Assembly (NCBI RefSeq): GCF_024362525.1
Contig: NZ_CP101458.1
Coordinates: forward strand, 806,001 to 870,000
Length of the DNA stretch: 64,000 bases
Reading direction: 5' to 3'
Source of the DNA: Natrononativus amylolyticus
GTDB lineage: Archaea; Halobacteriota; Halobacteria; Halobacteriales; Natrialbaceae
The notes beneath the pieces were generated by a model, which saw only the letters and a list, made by a program, of their open reading frames with translations, had not been told where the DNA came from and made no database searches. This document shows, in pieces, positions 1 through 6,699 of this stretch. Position numbers and translations under genes: made by a program. The first letter of the stretch is position 1. Every line of letters starts with the position of its first letter.

Positions 1-157
1 CGGCGACTGCCCCAATTGTGAGCGTCTTTCCGAACTTCGTTGGGTTAAACGGCTTTTCGCTATCAAGAACGCTATGAGCGTAGCCCGAAATCGCATAACA
101 CGTCCCGAGAAGGACGTACAGTACGATTTTGAGGACAGCCCCTTCTGAGGGAGTCAT
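1..157 (-). CDS. Small membrane protein, truncated by the window edge
   Basis: The frame opens at an ATG at 157 (minus) and stays open to base 1, so only the first 52 residues are visible. They begin MTPSEGAVLKIVLYVLLGTC, giving one hydrophobic segment (about residues 8-25). A short polar stretch with FNPTKFGKT follows and then what looks like a second hydrophobic run (LTIGAVA). This layout resembles small two-helix membrane proteins found in archaeal viruses and proviruses, but I cannot name the family. It would fit a provirus or plasmid-derived island. A tRNA-like sequence lies just upstream on the same strand. Confidence 0.6.
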   Translation of the reverse strand, partial: MTPSEGAVLKIVLYVLLGTCYAISGYAHSVLDSEKPFNPTKFGKTLTIGAVA

Positions 158-164
158 AGGAATA

Positions 165-209
165 CGGTAGCCAGGAGTCGAACCTGCAGGGGACCAGACC
201 ACTACCGGA
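165..209 (-). other. tRNA-like element (acceptor plus T-arm only)
   Basis: Read on the minus strand, the stretch has CGGTAG near its 5' side and CTACCG at its 3' side. Between them is a T-arm-like stem-loop, GCAGG-TTCGACT-CCTGG (one G-G mismatch at the stem base). D and anticodon arms are not recognisable, so this is not a normal tRNA gene. It could be a decayed tRNA, an integration-site remnant, or chance. A TATA-like stretch (CATATAATTA, minus strand near 265-276) lies upstream of it. Confidence 0.3.
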
Positions 210-316
210 GTTACGGGAACCGATTACGGCCAAGAGAAACCAGTGGGCAATATTCGGCTCGACAGTAATTATATGAAACAGTAACTGTTTTGCGTAGATA
301 GTGGCACGCACGACCT

Positions 317-898
317 ATGCTACCTGATCCGCCGGTAGACGATACGAAAACAGTGTTCTGCCAGATATGTAAGGAATGGCGGCATCCGCGGCATGCCTGT
401 GCGCGTGATTCAGCTCACGAGACGGCGTCGCTCCCGATTTTGCGGCTTCGCGAAGAGGGTCCGTCGGTAATGGAAGACTTTGTCGGGGACAACAGTGGGA
501 CGAGTCCAGAATCTCGACGAGAGCACGCCCTCGCAAAATTCGATCTAATGGCACATGCCGGTGGCCCTTTCAGTACCTTTGGGGCAACGAAACCAATCTA
601 CTATCTGACCAATGAACATGCACCAGAAGACGTGATAGAGGCGTGGATCAAGGCCAACGAAGACGGTTTAGCAGGTCGAGATCTGACGACAGAAAATATA
701 ACCCGGGCACTTTCGAAAAAGCGGTTTAAGCAGGCCTGGCGGGAGCTCCGTGAGAGTAAGGATTTTGAGGTACTTGGGGAACCGAATCGAGATACTCGGG
801 GAGGCCAAAAGGGACCGACTGAGTGTCCTTTTTGTGGGGAGGAAATTGCCAGACTGCCGAGTCATTTACCATGTGATGGCCCCTCGAACGAGGAGTGA
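317..898 (+). CDS. Zinc-finger-like hypothetical protein (193 aa)
   Basis: An ATG start at 317 gives 193 residues. Two metal-site-like clusters sit at the ends: CQICKEWRHPRHAC (about residues 15-28), and CPFCGEEIARLPSHLPC near the C-terminus (about 170-187, C-x2-C-x9-H-x3-C). The middle is a charged helical region with HTH-like character (about 110-150), but no family could be assigned. A TATA-like AATTATATG lies about 40 bases upstream. The 3' end overlaps the converging small gene at 862-1089 by 37 bases. Codon use is less G/C-biased than the core genes. A DNA-binding role is an inference from the zinc-finger look only. Confidence 0.6.
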   Translation: MLPDPPVDDTKTVFCQICKEWRHPRHACARDSAHETASLPILRLREEGPSVMEDFVGDNSGTSPESRREHALAKFDLMAHAGGPFSTFGATKPIYYLTNEHAPEDVIEAWIKANEDGLAGRDLTTENITRALSKKRFKQAWRELRESKDFEVLGEPNRDTRGGQKGPTECPFCGEEIARLPSHLPCDGPSNEE

Positions 899-1089
899 TA
901 GTTGGAGCCAGCTTCGACCGGAACGACCTGTGATCGTGAGGCTGTGTTCCGACCGCGACCAGTATCAACGACGACACGGTGTCGGTCGCCGACGTTGAAG
1001 TGTGGTCGCCACCGGACGGCGTCTACCCGCCCCTCAAAGGTTTGTCGCCCAATCCGAACTTCAACGGGGTCGCCCTTTGCGAGGCTCAT
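862..1089 (-). CDS. Small basic/beta-rich protein of plasmid/provirus type
   Basis: This 75-residue protein begins MSLAKGDPVEVRIGRQTFEG and contains an SH3/KOW-like pattern of alternating beta strands (GDPVEVRI, FEGRVDAVRW, HRVVVDTGRG). That pattern is common in small nucleic-acid-binding proteins. Its ATG at 1087-1089 overlaps the TGA of the upstream gene (1086-1088) in an ATGA junction, so the two are probably translated together. Proteins of this look recur on haloarchaeal plasmids and proviruses. The function is unknown to me. Confidence 0.55.
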   Translation of the reverse strand: MSLAKGDPVEVRIGRQTFEGRVDAVRWRPHFNVGDRHRVVVDTGRGRNTASRSQVVPVEAGSNYHSSFEGPSHGK

Positions 1090-1679
1090 AGGACGAGTGC
1101 CTCCTCGAGGGCCCTGTGAATGTTGACTACTCCCCCTTCTTCAACAGGAATCGTCTGCCCGAGGATTGCTTCTTGGAGATGATCAAGGTTGACCTCGAGA
1201 TCTGCGGAAAGTTTTCCTTCATGTTGGAGTTCACAGATCGCAGCAGTTAGTTGACACCCAGTCGAGAACGGTTGTCGATTACGGATCGCCGTCTCTTGGT
1301 GTTGATGATCGGTGTTTCCGCACTCGCAGATCGTTCCGGTCCGAACGAGGTCGCGTCCATCGTGGATCTCGGACTTCTCGCCGTAGTCGGCGTGCTTTGT
1401 CGGAAACTGGAGCCCGATTACTGCCTCTCGGGTTGTTGGCTCGAGCCCTGAAAGGAATATCTCTGATGGTCGCTCGACGGTTTTCAGTTGTTGGAAGCAG
1501 GTTCCACAGAAGCGATGATCATGCTCAATGGTCTCAAAAATATTCGCAGCGGCTTTGTGGCGACGGTGTGCATCGTAGCAATCTGGAGAGCAGAACGAAC
1601 CAGCGGTCGCCAGCCCGTCGAAGGTTTCCTTACACTGTCCGCACTCCAGGCTCTGTTGTATGGGATTCGTTGTAGACAT
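1086..1679 (-). CDS. Multi-zinc-ribbon protein of haloarchaeal mobile elements
   Basis: The protein has 197 residues. The N-terminus carries CGQC followed by CSPDC (about residues 13-34), a C-x2-C/C-x3-C zinc-ribbon. A second CGTC occurs at about 58-61, and a CECG-N-x-DHQH cluster at about 117-126 could complete another metal site. The C-terminal part is helical and rich in Leu/Glu. It heads a two-gene operon (ATGA overlap with 862-1089). Similar cysteine-rich proteins are common accessory genes in haloarchaeal plasmids and viruses. I cannot assign a specific role beyond probable zinc binding. Confidence 0.6.
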   Translation of the reverse strand: MSTTNPIQQSLECGQCKETFDGLATAGSFCSPDCYDAHRRHKAAANIFETIEHDHRFCGTCFQQLKTVERPSEIFLSGLEPTTREAVIGLQFPTKHADYGEKSEIHDGRDLVRTGTICECGNTDHQHQETAIRNRQPFSTGCQLTAAICELQHEGKLSADLEVNLDHLQEAILGQTIPVEEGGVVNIHRALEEALVL

Positions 1680-2091
1680 GGCTAGTCAAACCCAGGCCGC
1701 TTCCAACGACCTCAGGGAAAACTCTGCGATTAGTTACAGTGATGGGTGTATTGGGCATAAAGAAAGTGATAGAGAGGAATATCATGCCTATCGGTGATCG
1801 ACTCTCTAGTTTCCAGAAGCTGATGTAGTACTCTATCCCAGTCAACACCACTGTCTATACAAAGGAAACCGAAAGACAGAGAGACGGTAGCGTTTCGGGG
1901 GTCGGCTGTGATCCCATCATATAGAGGCCGATACAAAGAAAGGCTGTTCCACAGGCGGCGAAAATTCGGGTACTTCAGCGTACCTTTCGCGAAAAGCGAC
2001 TATTCACGTTCTCATTCCACTGCCAAATTGGCTCAGAATCACCGATCTACGCCAGAAGCGCTTAACTAGACAGTGCCTCTCCCACTTATAA
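1680..2091. other. Intergenic stretch, no supported gene
   Basis: About 410 bases lie between the zinc-ribbon operon and the TBP gene. Short open frames exist (for example 1730-1936, minus) but none shows recognisable motifs or credible codon use. AT-rich stretches are present near 1735-1800 and 2080-2090. I see no clear repeat or RNA gene. Confidence 0.5.
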
Positions 2092-2634
2092 TCAGATGAA
2101 ACTAGACAACCTCTCATTCATATCCGCGAAAATTTCATCAGCGGTATCTACACTTCGACAGCCCGTGATGACAACTCGGCCTGTAGCGAATAGCAAAACA
2201 ACGCCATCGACGTTTGACGGTCGATAAATCAAACCCGGAAACTGCTCCGGTTCGTATTCTGTGTTCTCGAGGCCCAAATCAATAGCAAGTGCATTTAAGT
2301 TAAGATTCTGTCCAATCTCACCAATACAAACGTAATTCTGAATAGCAAACCACTCATCTTTCGGTTCCTCTATAACATCCATATCGGAGAATAAGTTTAG
2401 AAACCGCTCTCGGAGCGAATACGATTCTTTTTCCGAAGCCGTGCCGGTGATGATGAATTTCCCTGCTCTATAGACCGTTATCAGCGGCGCATCTTCCTTG
2501 AATCGGAGGTACATCCCTGGATACTTGTCCGGGTCGTAGCGAGCGACCGGGTCACCAATATCGCTAGCGAGGCGTTCCAAGTCAAGTTCGACATCTAGAG
2601 CACCCGACGCGACGACATTTACAATCTCTACCAT
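2092..2634 (-). CDS. tbp: TATA-box-binding protein (accessory paralogue)
   Basis: This is a general transcription initiation factor that binds promoter TATA boxes and recruits TFB and RNA polymerase. With the start at MVEIVNVVASG (ATG 2632-2634) the protein has 180 residues, the usual archaeal TBP length. The two imperfect direct repeats of the TBP saddle are visible: YPGMYLRF...AGKFIITG (about residues 37-64) and FPGLIYRP...TGRVVITG (about 131-158). The frame extends upstream by 47 codons, but that extension looks unrelated to TBP, so I prefer the internal ATG. It is divergent from the restriction-modification gene at 2810. Haloarchaea often carry extra TBPs on plasmids and islands, and this one sits outside the core region. 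No TFB gene accompanies it here. Confidence 0.88.
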   Translation of the reverse strand: MVEIVNVVASGALDVELDLERLASDIGDPVARYDPDKYPGMYLRFKEDAPLITVYRAGKFIITGTASEKESYSLRERFLNLFSDMDVIEEPKDEWFAIQNYVCIGEIGQNLNLNALAIDLGLENTEYEPEQFPGLIYRPSNVDGVVLLFATGRVVITGCRSVDTADEIFADMNERLSSFI

Positions 2635-2778
2635 CCTGCTCTGATTCACCAATTGAATCTCGCTTAGTACTCTCGTGCTTTGTCTAAACATCGACTGATT
2701 ACCAAATCCTTCACTACAGAGATGAGGTCGTCGAGAAATTGACATAGGGAATGAGGACTTGGAAAGTACGAACACACG

Positions 2779-2784
2779 ATTTAA
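2779..2784 (+). promoter_or_regulatory. TATA box of the restriction-modification gene
   Basis: ATTTAA lies 26-31 bases before the ATG at 2810. That is the normal haloarchaeal TATA-to-start distance, so it implies a leaderless or nearly leaderless transcript and supports ATG 2810 over the GTG at 2798. Confidence 0.5.
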
Positions 2785-2809
2785 GTCAGTATGTTAAGTG
2801 GGTAGACAC

Positions 2810-5800
2810 ATGCCTGATGACCCTCTCGACGCTGACTTTGCAAAGTCTCTTGACGGCTATTTGGAGCGAATACGACGTGCTAACAGTGAAGCGTCCCGCG
2901 GGCACCAGTTCCTATCATTCATCGGTGACACGTTCAGCACCCTTGACTCAGACCAGGCGCACAGGATGCTCCCCATGCTCGAAGAGCATGTTAAATTCAA
3001 GCAGGCGACCGTCGCGATTAGTGGCCGCATTGACGCTCGGCTCGGGAACGTTCTCGTCGAGTTCAAGACGAACACAGACAACTTCTCAGACGCGAAAGAG
3101 CAACTGAAGACGTATATTACGGCGATTTGGGCGGAACAGGGCCGCGACCAATCCTACTACCTAGTCGCGAGTGATGGAATTACATGCGAGGTCTACATCC
3201 CGGAGTTAGCGGAGGAGGACGAGGTGACCATCGAAAACACCGACCTCCGGCAAGTGGACGAAATCAACCTCAATAGTGACGACACGGACAAGGTGTTCAC
3301 CAAACTTGACAGATATCTATTATTCAGTGAAGACCTGCTTCCTACCGCGGAGAACATAGTACTTGATTTCGGACCTACATCACCAATTTGCCGCGAGGGT
3401 CTGGAACTTCTCCACGACGAGTGGGAGTCCATTGAAGTAAATAACGTAGAAATCCTGTTCGACGAGTGGCAGCGGTATCTCGAAATTGTACACGGTTCAG
3501 GGAGTCACTCTGAGGCCCTGTTCATCCGCCACACCTATCTCAGTATCTTAGCTAAGCTGATGGCCTACGTCCAGTACTCTGGTGGAGTACTCCCGGATGA
3601 CGATGAGGTCTCAGATGTAATCACCGGAGAAGTCTTCGAGCGACTCGGAATCCAGAACTTCATCGAGGAAGACTTCTTCAGTTGGGTAAGTCGAGAATCG
3701 GCAGACGGTGCTGACAAACGCATTGTCGAACATCTGCTCGCCCGACTCCATGACTACGACCTCTCTGAAATCGAGGAAGACGTCCTTAAAACACTGTATC
3801 AGGACTTGGTCACGCCAGAGGAACGGCACAGCTTGGGGGAATACTATACTCCTGATTGGCTTGCCGAGGAGATGGTCAATGAGGAATTAGAGGATAACCC
3901 AGAAGCCTCAGTGCTTGACCCTACTTGTGGGAGCGGAACTTTCCTATTCAGCGCGATACGTTACAAAATGGAACACGTCGATAAAGATGGACAGGAGCTG
4001 ATAGACCATCTCTTCAACAACGTGGTCGGCATCGACGTGCACCCACTCGCCATCATCACCGCCCGAGTGAACGTCCTTCTGGCACTTGGAGACTTGCTCC
4101 GTGAAGAGCGTACAGAGTCAGTATCCGTTCCGGTGTACCTCTCAAACACAATCATGCCGCCGGAACACGAGCGCACTACGGCGGCCGTCGACGTGTACCG
4201 ATTCAACTCTGACGAAGGGGTATTCGAGCTACCTATCACCGTGACTGACGACGAAGAGGTACTGAACGAACTACTAGATAGCGTCAAGTCGTACCTCGAT
4301 AGCAACGACGAGATTGATGAGGAGAACCTACACGCGTATCTCGAAAACCAAGTTGGGGAGAAATATGAGGGTCTTGCTGACGACGAGCGCGGAGTCATTT
4401 ACCGCAACGTCGTCGAACGAATCAGTGACCTCCGCGACCGAGGTCGTGACACTATCTGGACTTTCATCTTGAAGAACGTCTACAAGCCAATCTACTTCGA
4501 GGAGAAAAAATTCGACCGAGTAATTGGAAATCCTCCGTGGCTCTCCTATCGATACATCAGCCGCGAAGAGTACAAGGACCATGTCAAGCACTTAGTGACA
4601 GAAGAGTATGGCTTGCTGGATTCCAGTGCCACTCAGAACCTCACGCACATGGAGTTGGCTTCTCTCGTCCTAGCTTACTCCTTCGACCATTATCTCGAAG
4701 ATGGTGGTCGGCTATCCTTCGTGATGCCACGAGGGATTTTCAGTGGAACTCATCACAAGAATTTCCGGTCATTCGACTTCAGCACAGTCGGTCACTGGAC
4801 GTACCTTTGGGACCTCGAATACGTGAAACCGCTGTTCAACAACGTGTCCTGCGTCATAGCGGCTGAGAAAAGTGAGGGCGAATCGTACCCGCTAGATGGG
4901 CGTATATACCAAGGGTCTCTACCCAAGGCAAACGCATCGTTAGAGGCTGCTCGGGAAGAGTTAGACGTTAGGGATATAACGTACTATCTTAACGAGTTCT
5001 CCGAGTCCAGCGTCATCATGGACCGGGAGCTTGACCCGGACGTAATCAAGTCCGCGAGTCCATACAAGGACAAGATAGAAAACGGTGGTAATGCGTACCC
5101 GCGCACACTATGGTTCGTCGATTTCGACGAACCACCTGCACTCGGTATCAATCCGCAGGAACCACCCGTTCACTCGTCTGACCGGGCGGTCTCGCAGGCA
5201 GGAGACCGCTGGGAGGATGCCTATATTGAGGGTCAAATTGAGAACGAGTTCCTTTGGAATATCGTCACGGGGAGTGAAATAGCGTATTTCGGGACTCTCG
5301 AATTCCCCACGGCCGTTCTCCCCCTCGAAATATCGGGGAGCAGCTACCATCTCCACGACGAGGAGAGTGCAAGGAGAAATGGTCATCAGCATCTAGCTAA
5401 CTGGATTTCTGAGGCTGACAGGCTATTCGAGCAGTACAAACCAGAGGACCGAACGGAAGACGTGCTTGAATGGCTTAACTGGCATCAAAAGTTCACGGAC
5501 AAACAAGACCCGAACGCGGAATACCGGGTTCTCCAGAATAGTAGCGGAGACTACGTCTGCGGGGCCGTTGTCAAAACATCCGATTTGACCGATTTGAAGG
5601 TCAATGGTACTATCATCGAACTCCAGCGCAACAGCAACGATGAAATCCCGCTGATTGTCGACCACAAGTGCTATCACTACGAGACAGATAGCTACGAAGA
5701 AGCGTACTATCTCTCCGGCTTCCTGAACGCACCAGCGATACGGGATCTAATCTACGACATGATAAACCGTGGTCAATTCGCCGGACGAGATATCCATAAA

Positions 5801-6058
5801 CGGGTTTGGGAAGTTTATATTCCAGAGTTCAATCCGAATGACCCATTGCATCGAGAAATCTCTGAGACCGCTCTCGAAGCAACGGAACAAGCGGCTGAAC
5901 TCATACCTGAGCTTGCTGAGGAATATTCTCTTGGTTGGGTTAGGAGAAAACAGCGTGAAGAGATGGAACCAATTCGATCTGAATTATCCGAGCTCTGTGT
6001 TGAGGCGTTGGAGGAGGTTAATGCAAAGCAGTCCTCTCTGGCCGACCATACGAATTAG
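2810..6058 (+). CDS. Single-chain type IIG-like restriction endonuclease / adenine-specific DNA methyltransferase
   Basis: The 1,082-residue protein combines cleavage and methylation. The N-terminal domain has a PD-(D/E)xK nuclease signature: IDARLG...EFK, with D75, E84 and K86. A helical linker follows, then a class I methyltransferase with the SAM-binding motif DPTCGSGTFL (starting about residue 370) and the catalytic NPPW motif of N6-adenine methylases (about 574-577). The C-terminal 450 residues should hold the target-recognition domain. This is the Eco57I/type IIG arrangement, in which no separate R or S subunit is needed. The GTG at 2798 would add four residues, but TATA spacing favours ATG 2810. 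The target sequence cannot be read from the protein. Its place next to an extra TBP and a nitrilase-SMC operon suggests a defence island. Confidence 0.85.
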   Translation: MPDDPLDADFAKSLDGYLERIRRANSEASRGHQFLSFIGDTFSTLDSDQAHRMLPMLEEHVKFKQATVAISGRIDARLGNVLVEFKTNTDNFSDAKEQLKTYITAIWAEQGRDQSYYLVASDGITCEVYIPELAEEDEVTIENTDLRQVDEINLNSDDTDKVFTKLDRYLLFSEDLLPTAENIVLDFGPTSPICREGLELLHDEWESIEVNNVEILFDEWQRYLEIVHGSGSHSEALFIRHTYLSILAKLMAYVQYSGGVLPDDDEVSDVITGEVFERLGIQNFIEEDFFSWVSRESADGADKRIVEHLLARLHDYDLSEIEEDVLKTLYQDLVTPEERHSLGEYYTPDWLAEEMVNEELEDNPEASVLDPTCGSGTFLFSAIRYKMEHVDKDGQELIDHLFNNVVGIDVHPLAIITARVNVLLALGDLLREERTESVSVPVYLSNTIMPPEHERTTAAVDVYRFNSDEGVFELPITVTDDEEVLNELLDSVKSYLDSNDEIDEENLHAYLENQVGEKYEGLADDERGVIYRNVVERISDLRDRGRDTIWTFILKNVYKPIYFEEKKFDRVIGNPPWLSYRYISREEYKDHVKHLVTEEYGLLDSSATQNLTHMELASLVLAYSFDHYLEDGGRLSFVMPRGIFSGTHHKNFRSFDFSTVGHWTYLWDLEYVKPLFNNVSCVIAAEKSEGESYPLDGRIYQGSLPKANASLEAAREELDVRDITYYLNEFSESSVIMDRELDPDVIKSASPYKDKIENGGNAYPRTLWFVDFDEPPALGINPQEPPVHSSDRAVSQAGDRWEDAYIEGQIENEFLWNIVTGSEIAYFGTLEFPTAVLPLEISGSSYHLHDEESARRNGHQHLANWISEADRLFEQYKPEDRTEDVLEWLNWHQKFTDKQDPNAEYRVLQNSSGDYVCGAVVKTSDLTDLKVNGTIIELQRNSNDEIPLIVDHKCYHYETDSYEEAYYLSGFLNAPAIRDLIYDMINRGQFAGRDIHKRVWEVYIPEFNPNDPLHREISETALEATEQAAELIPELAEEYSLGWVRRKQREEMEPIRSELSELCVEALEEVNAKQSSLADHTN

Positions 6059-6182
6059 TTGAATTGTTGGACCTCGGTACTCCTGTTGTGTACTGTGGTC
6101 TGCGTTCTATTGTTCGGCTTCGACACCCATAGGGGAATCCGTCAATTAATGTCAGAATCACCAGTAGGCATTACTCGTATCG

Positions 6183-6227
6183 GCCCTGTTGAAACCCATA
6201 ATCGGTGATAGGTTTCAGGAGTAGGGC
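6183..6227. repeat. Hairpin repeat, left copy
   Basis: An inner stem TGAAACC (6190-6196) / GGTTTCA (6211-6217) is enclosed by an outer stem GCCCT (6183-6187) / AGGGC (6223-6227). A related sequence in the same orientation lies at 11461-11496. In a 36-base alignment 27 positions agree, and the inner-stem change A-T to G-C is compensated on both arms. The two copies bracket the nitrilase-SMC operon. Confidence 0.5.
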
Positions 6228-6241
6228 TGAATACAAAGCGC

Positions 6242-6384
6242 GGGCCGTGTTTAGACGCGTTCGAAAGACGATTCTAATGGGTATTCCGGCCGAGTAGATT
6301 CAACTAGCGAGTCTCTCTCTGACCAAGTTTGATATCGTGATACTACACGCTGTGACCAATTTTCCCGGCGTCTAAACAAGGCCC
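6242..6384. mobile_element. MITE-like element, 143 bp, with target duplication
   Basis: The left end GGGCCGTGTTTAGACGC (6242-6258) and the reverse complement of the right end (6368-6384) agree at 16 of 17 positions. Immediately outside, AAAGCGC occurs on both sides (6235-6241 and 6385-6391), a 7-base direct repeat that fits a target-site duplication (8 bases if the boundary is shifted by one). The interior has no transposase, so a relative elsewhere must mobilise it. The IS family is not identified. Confidence 0.65.
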
Positions 6385-6657
6385 AAAGCGCGTATCGGTC
6401 ACTTAGCTTTCCCGATCTCAGAGGTTCATACAGAGAACGTCTCTTAGAGTGCTGTGGCCTAACCGTTCACGATTTGATAGAAGCGACGTACTGATAGAAG
6501 GTGCTTGTTTAGACGTGTGATATCGCTCATTTCCGGTTCTGAGGGATTGTATCCCGTTTCTGAACGGCTTTTAGGACGAGTTCTCTGAACTAACCAAACC
6601 ACGTTCTATTCGGCAACATCTCGTCGAACCGACTCTTCAGCGTGAAGAAGATCGAAT

Positions 6658-6670
6658 CATATAGATTAAA
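6658..6670 (+). promoter_or_regulatory. TATA-like element of the nitrilase-SMC operon
   Basis: CATATAGATTAAA ends 29 bases before the ATG at 6700 and only 11 bases before the alternative GTG at 6682. The spacing favours initiation at 6700. Confidence 0.4.
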
Positions 6671-6699
6671 ATGAACGACACGTGTTTAATGCTCAAGAG

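Larger units (their letters stand above)
6059..6657. other. Intergenic region with repeats, no supported gene
   Basis: About 600 bases lie between the restriction enzyme and the nitrilase gene. It contains a hairpin repeat (6183-6227), a MITE-like element with terminal inverted repeats (6242-6384) and an orphan end of the same type near 6504-6517 (CTTGTTTAGACGTG). The rest is AT-rich, lacks any coding signal, and looks like debris of repeated insertions. Confidence 0.55.

Noticed and set aside
72-311. 79-residue minus-strand frame across the left edge
   Set aside because: It crosses the tRNA-like sequence and conflicts with a better membrane-protein frame starting at 157.
1730-1936. 68-residue minus-strand frame in the 1680-2091 gap
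   Set aside because: No motif, no promoter or neighbour support, and AT-rich context; cannot be supported as a gene.
6671-6682. ATG at 6671 or GTG at 6682 as start of the nitrilase gene
   Set aside because: ATG 6671 is in a different frame, and GTG 6682 lies only 11 bases from the TATA-like element; ATG 6700 fits haloarchaeal spacing better, though GTG cannot be fully excluded.
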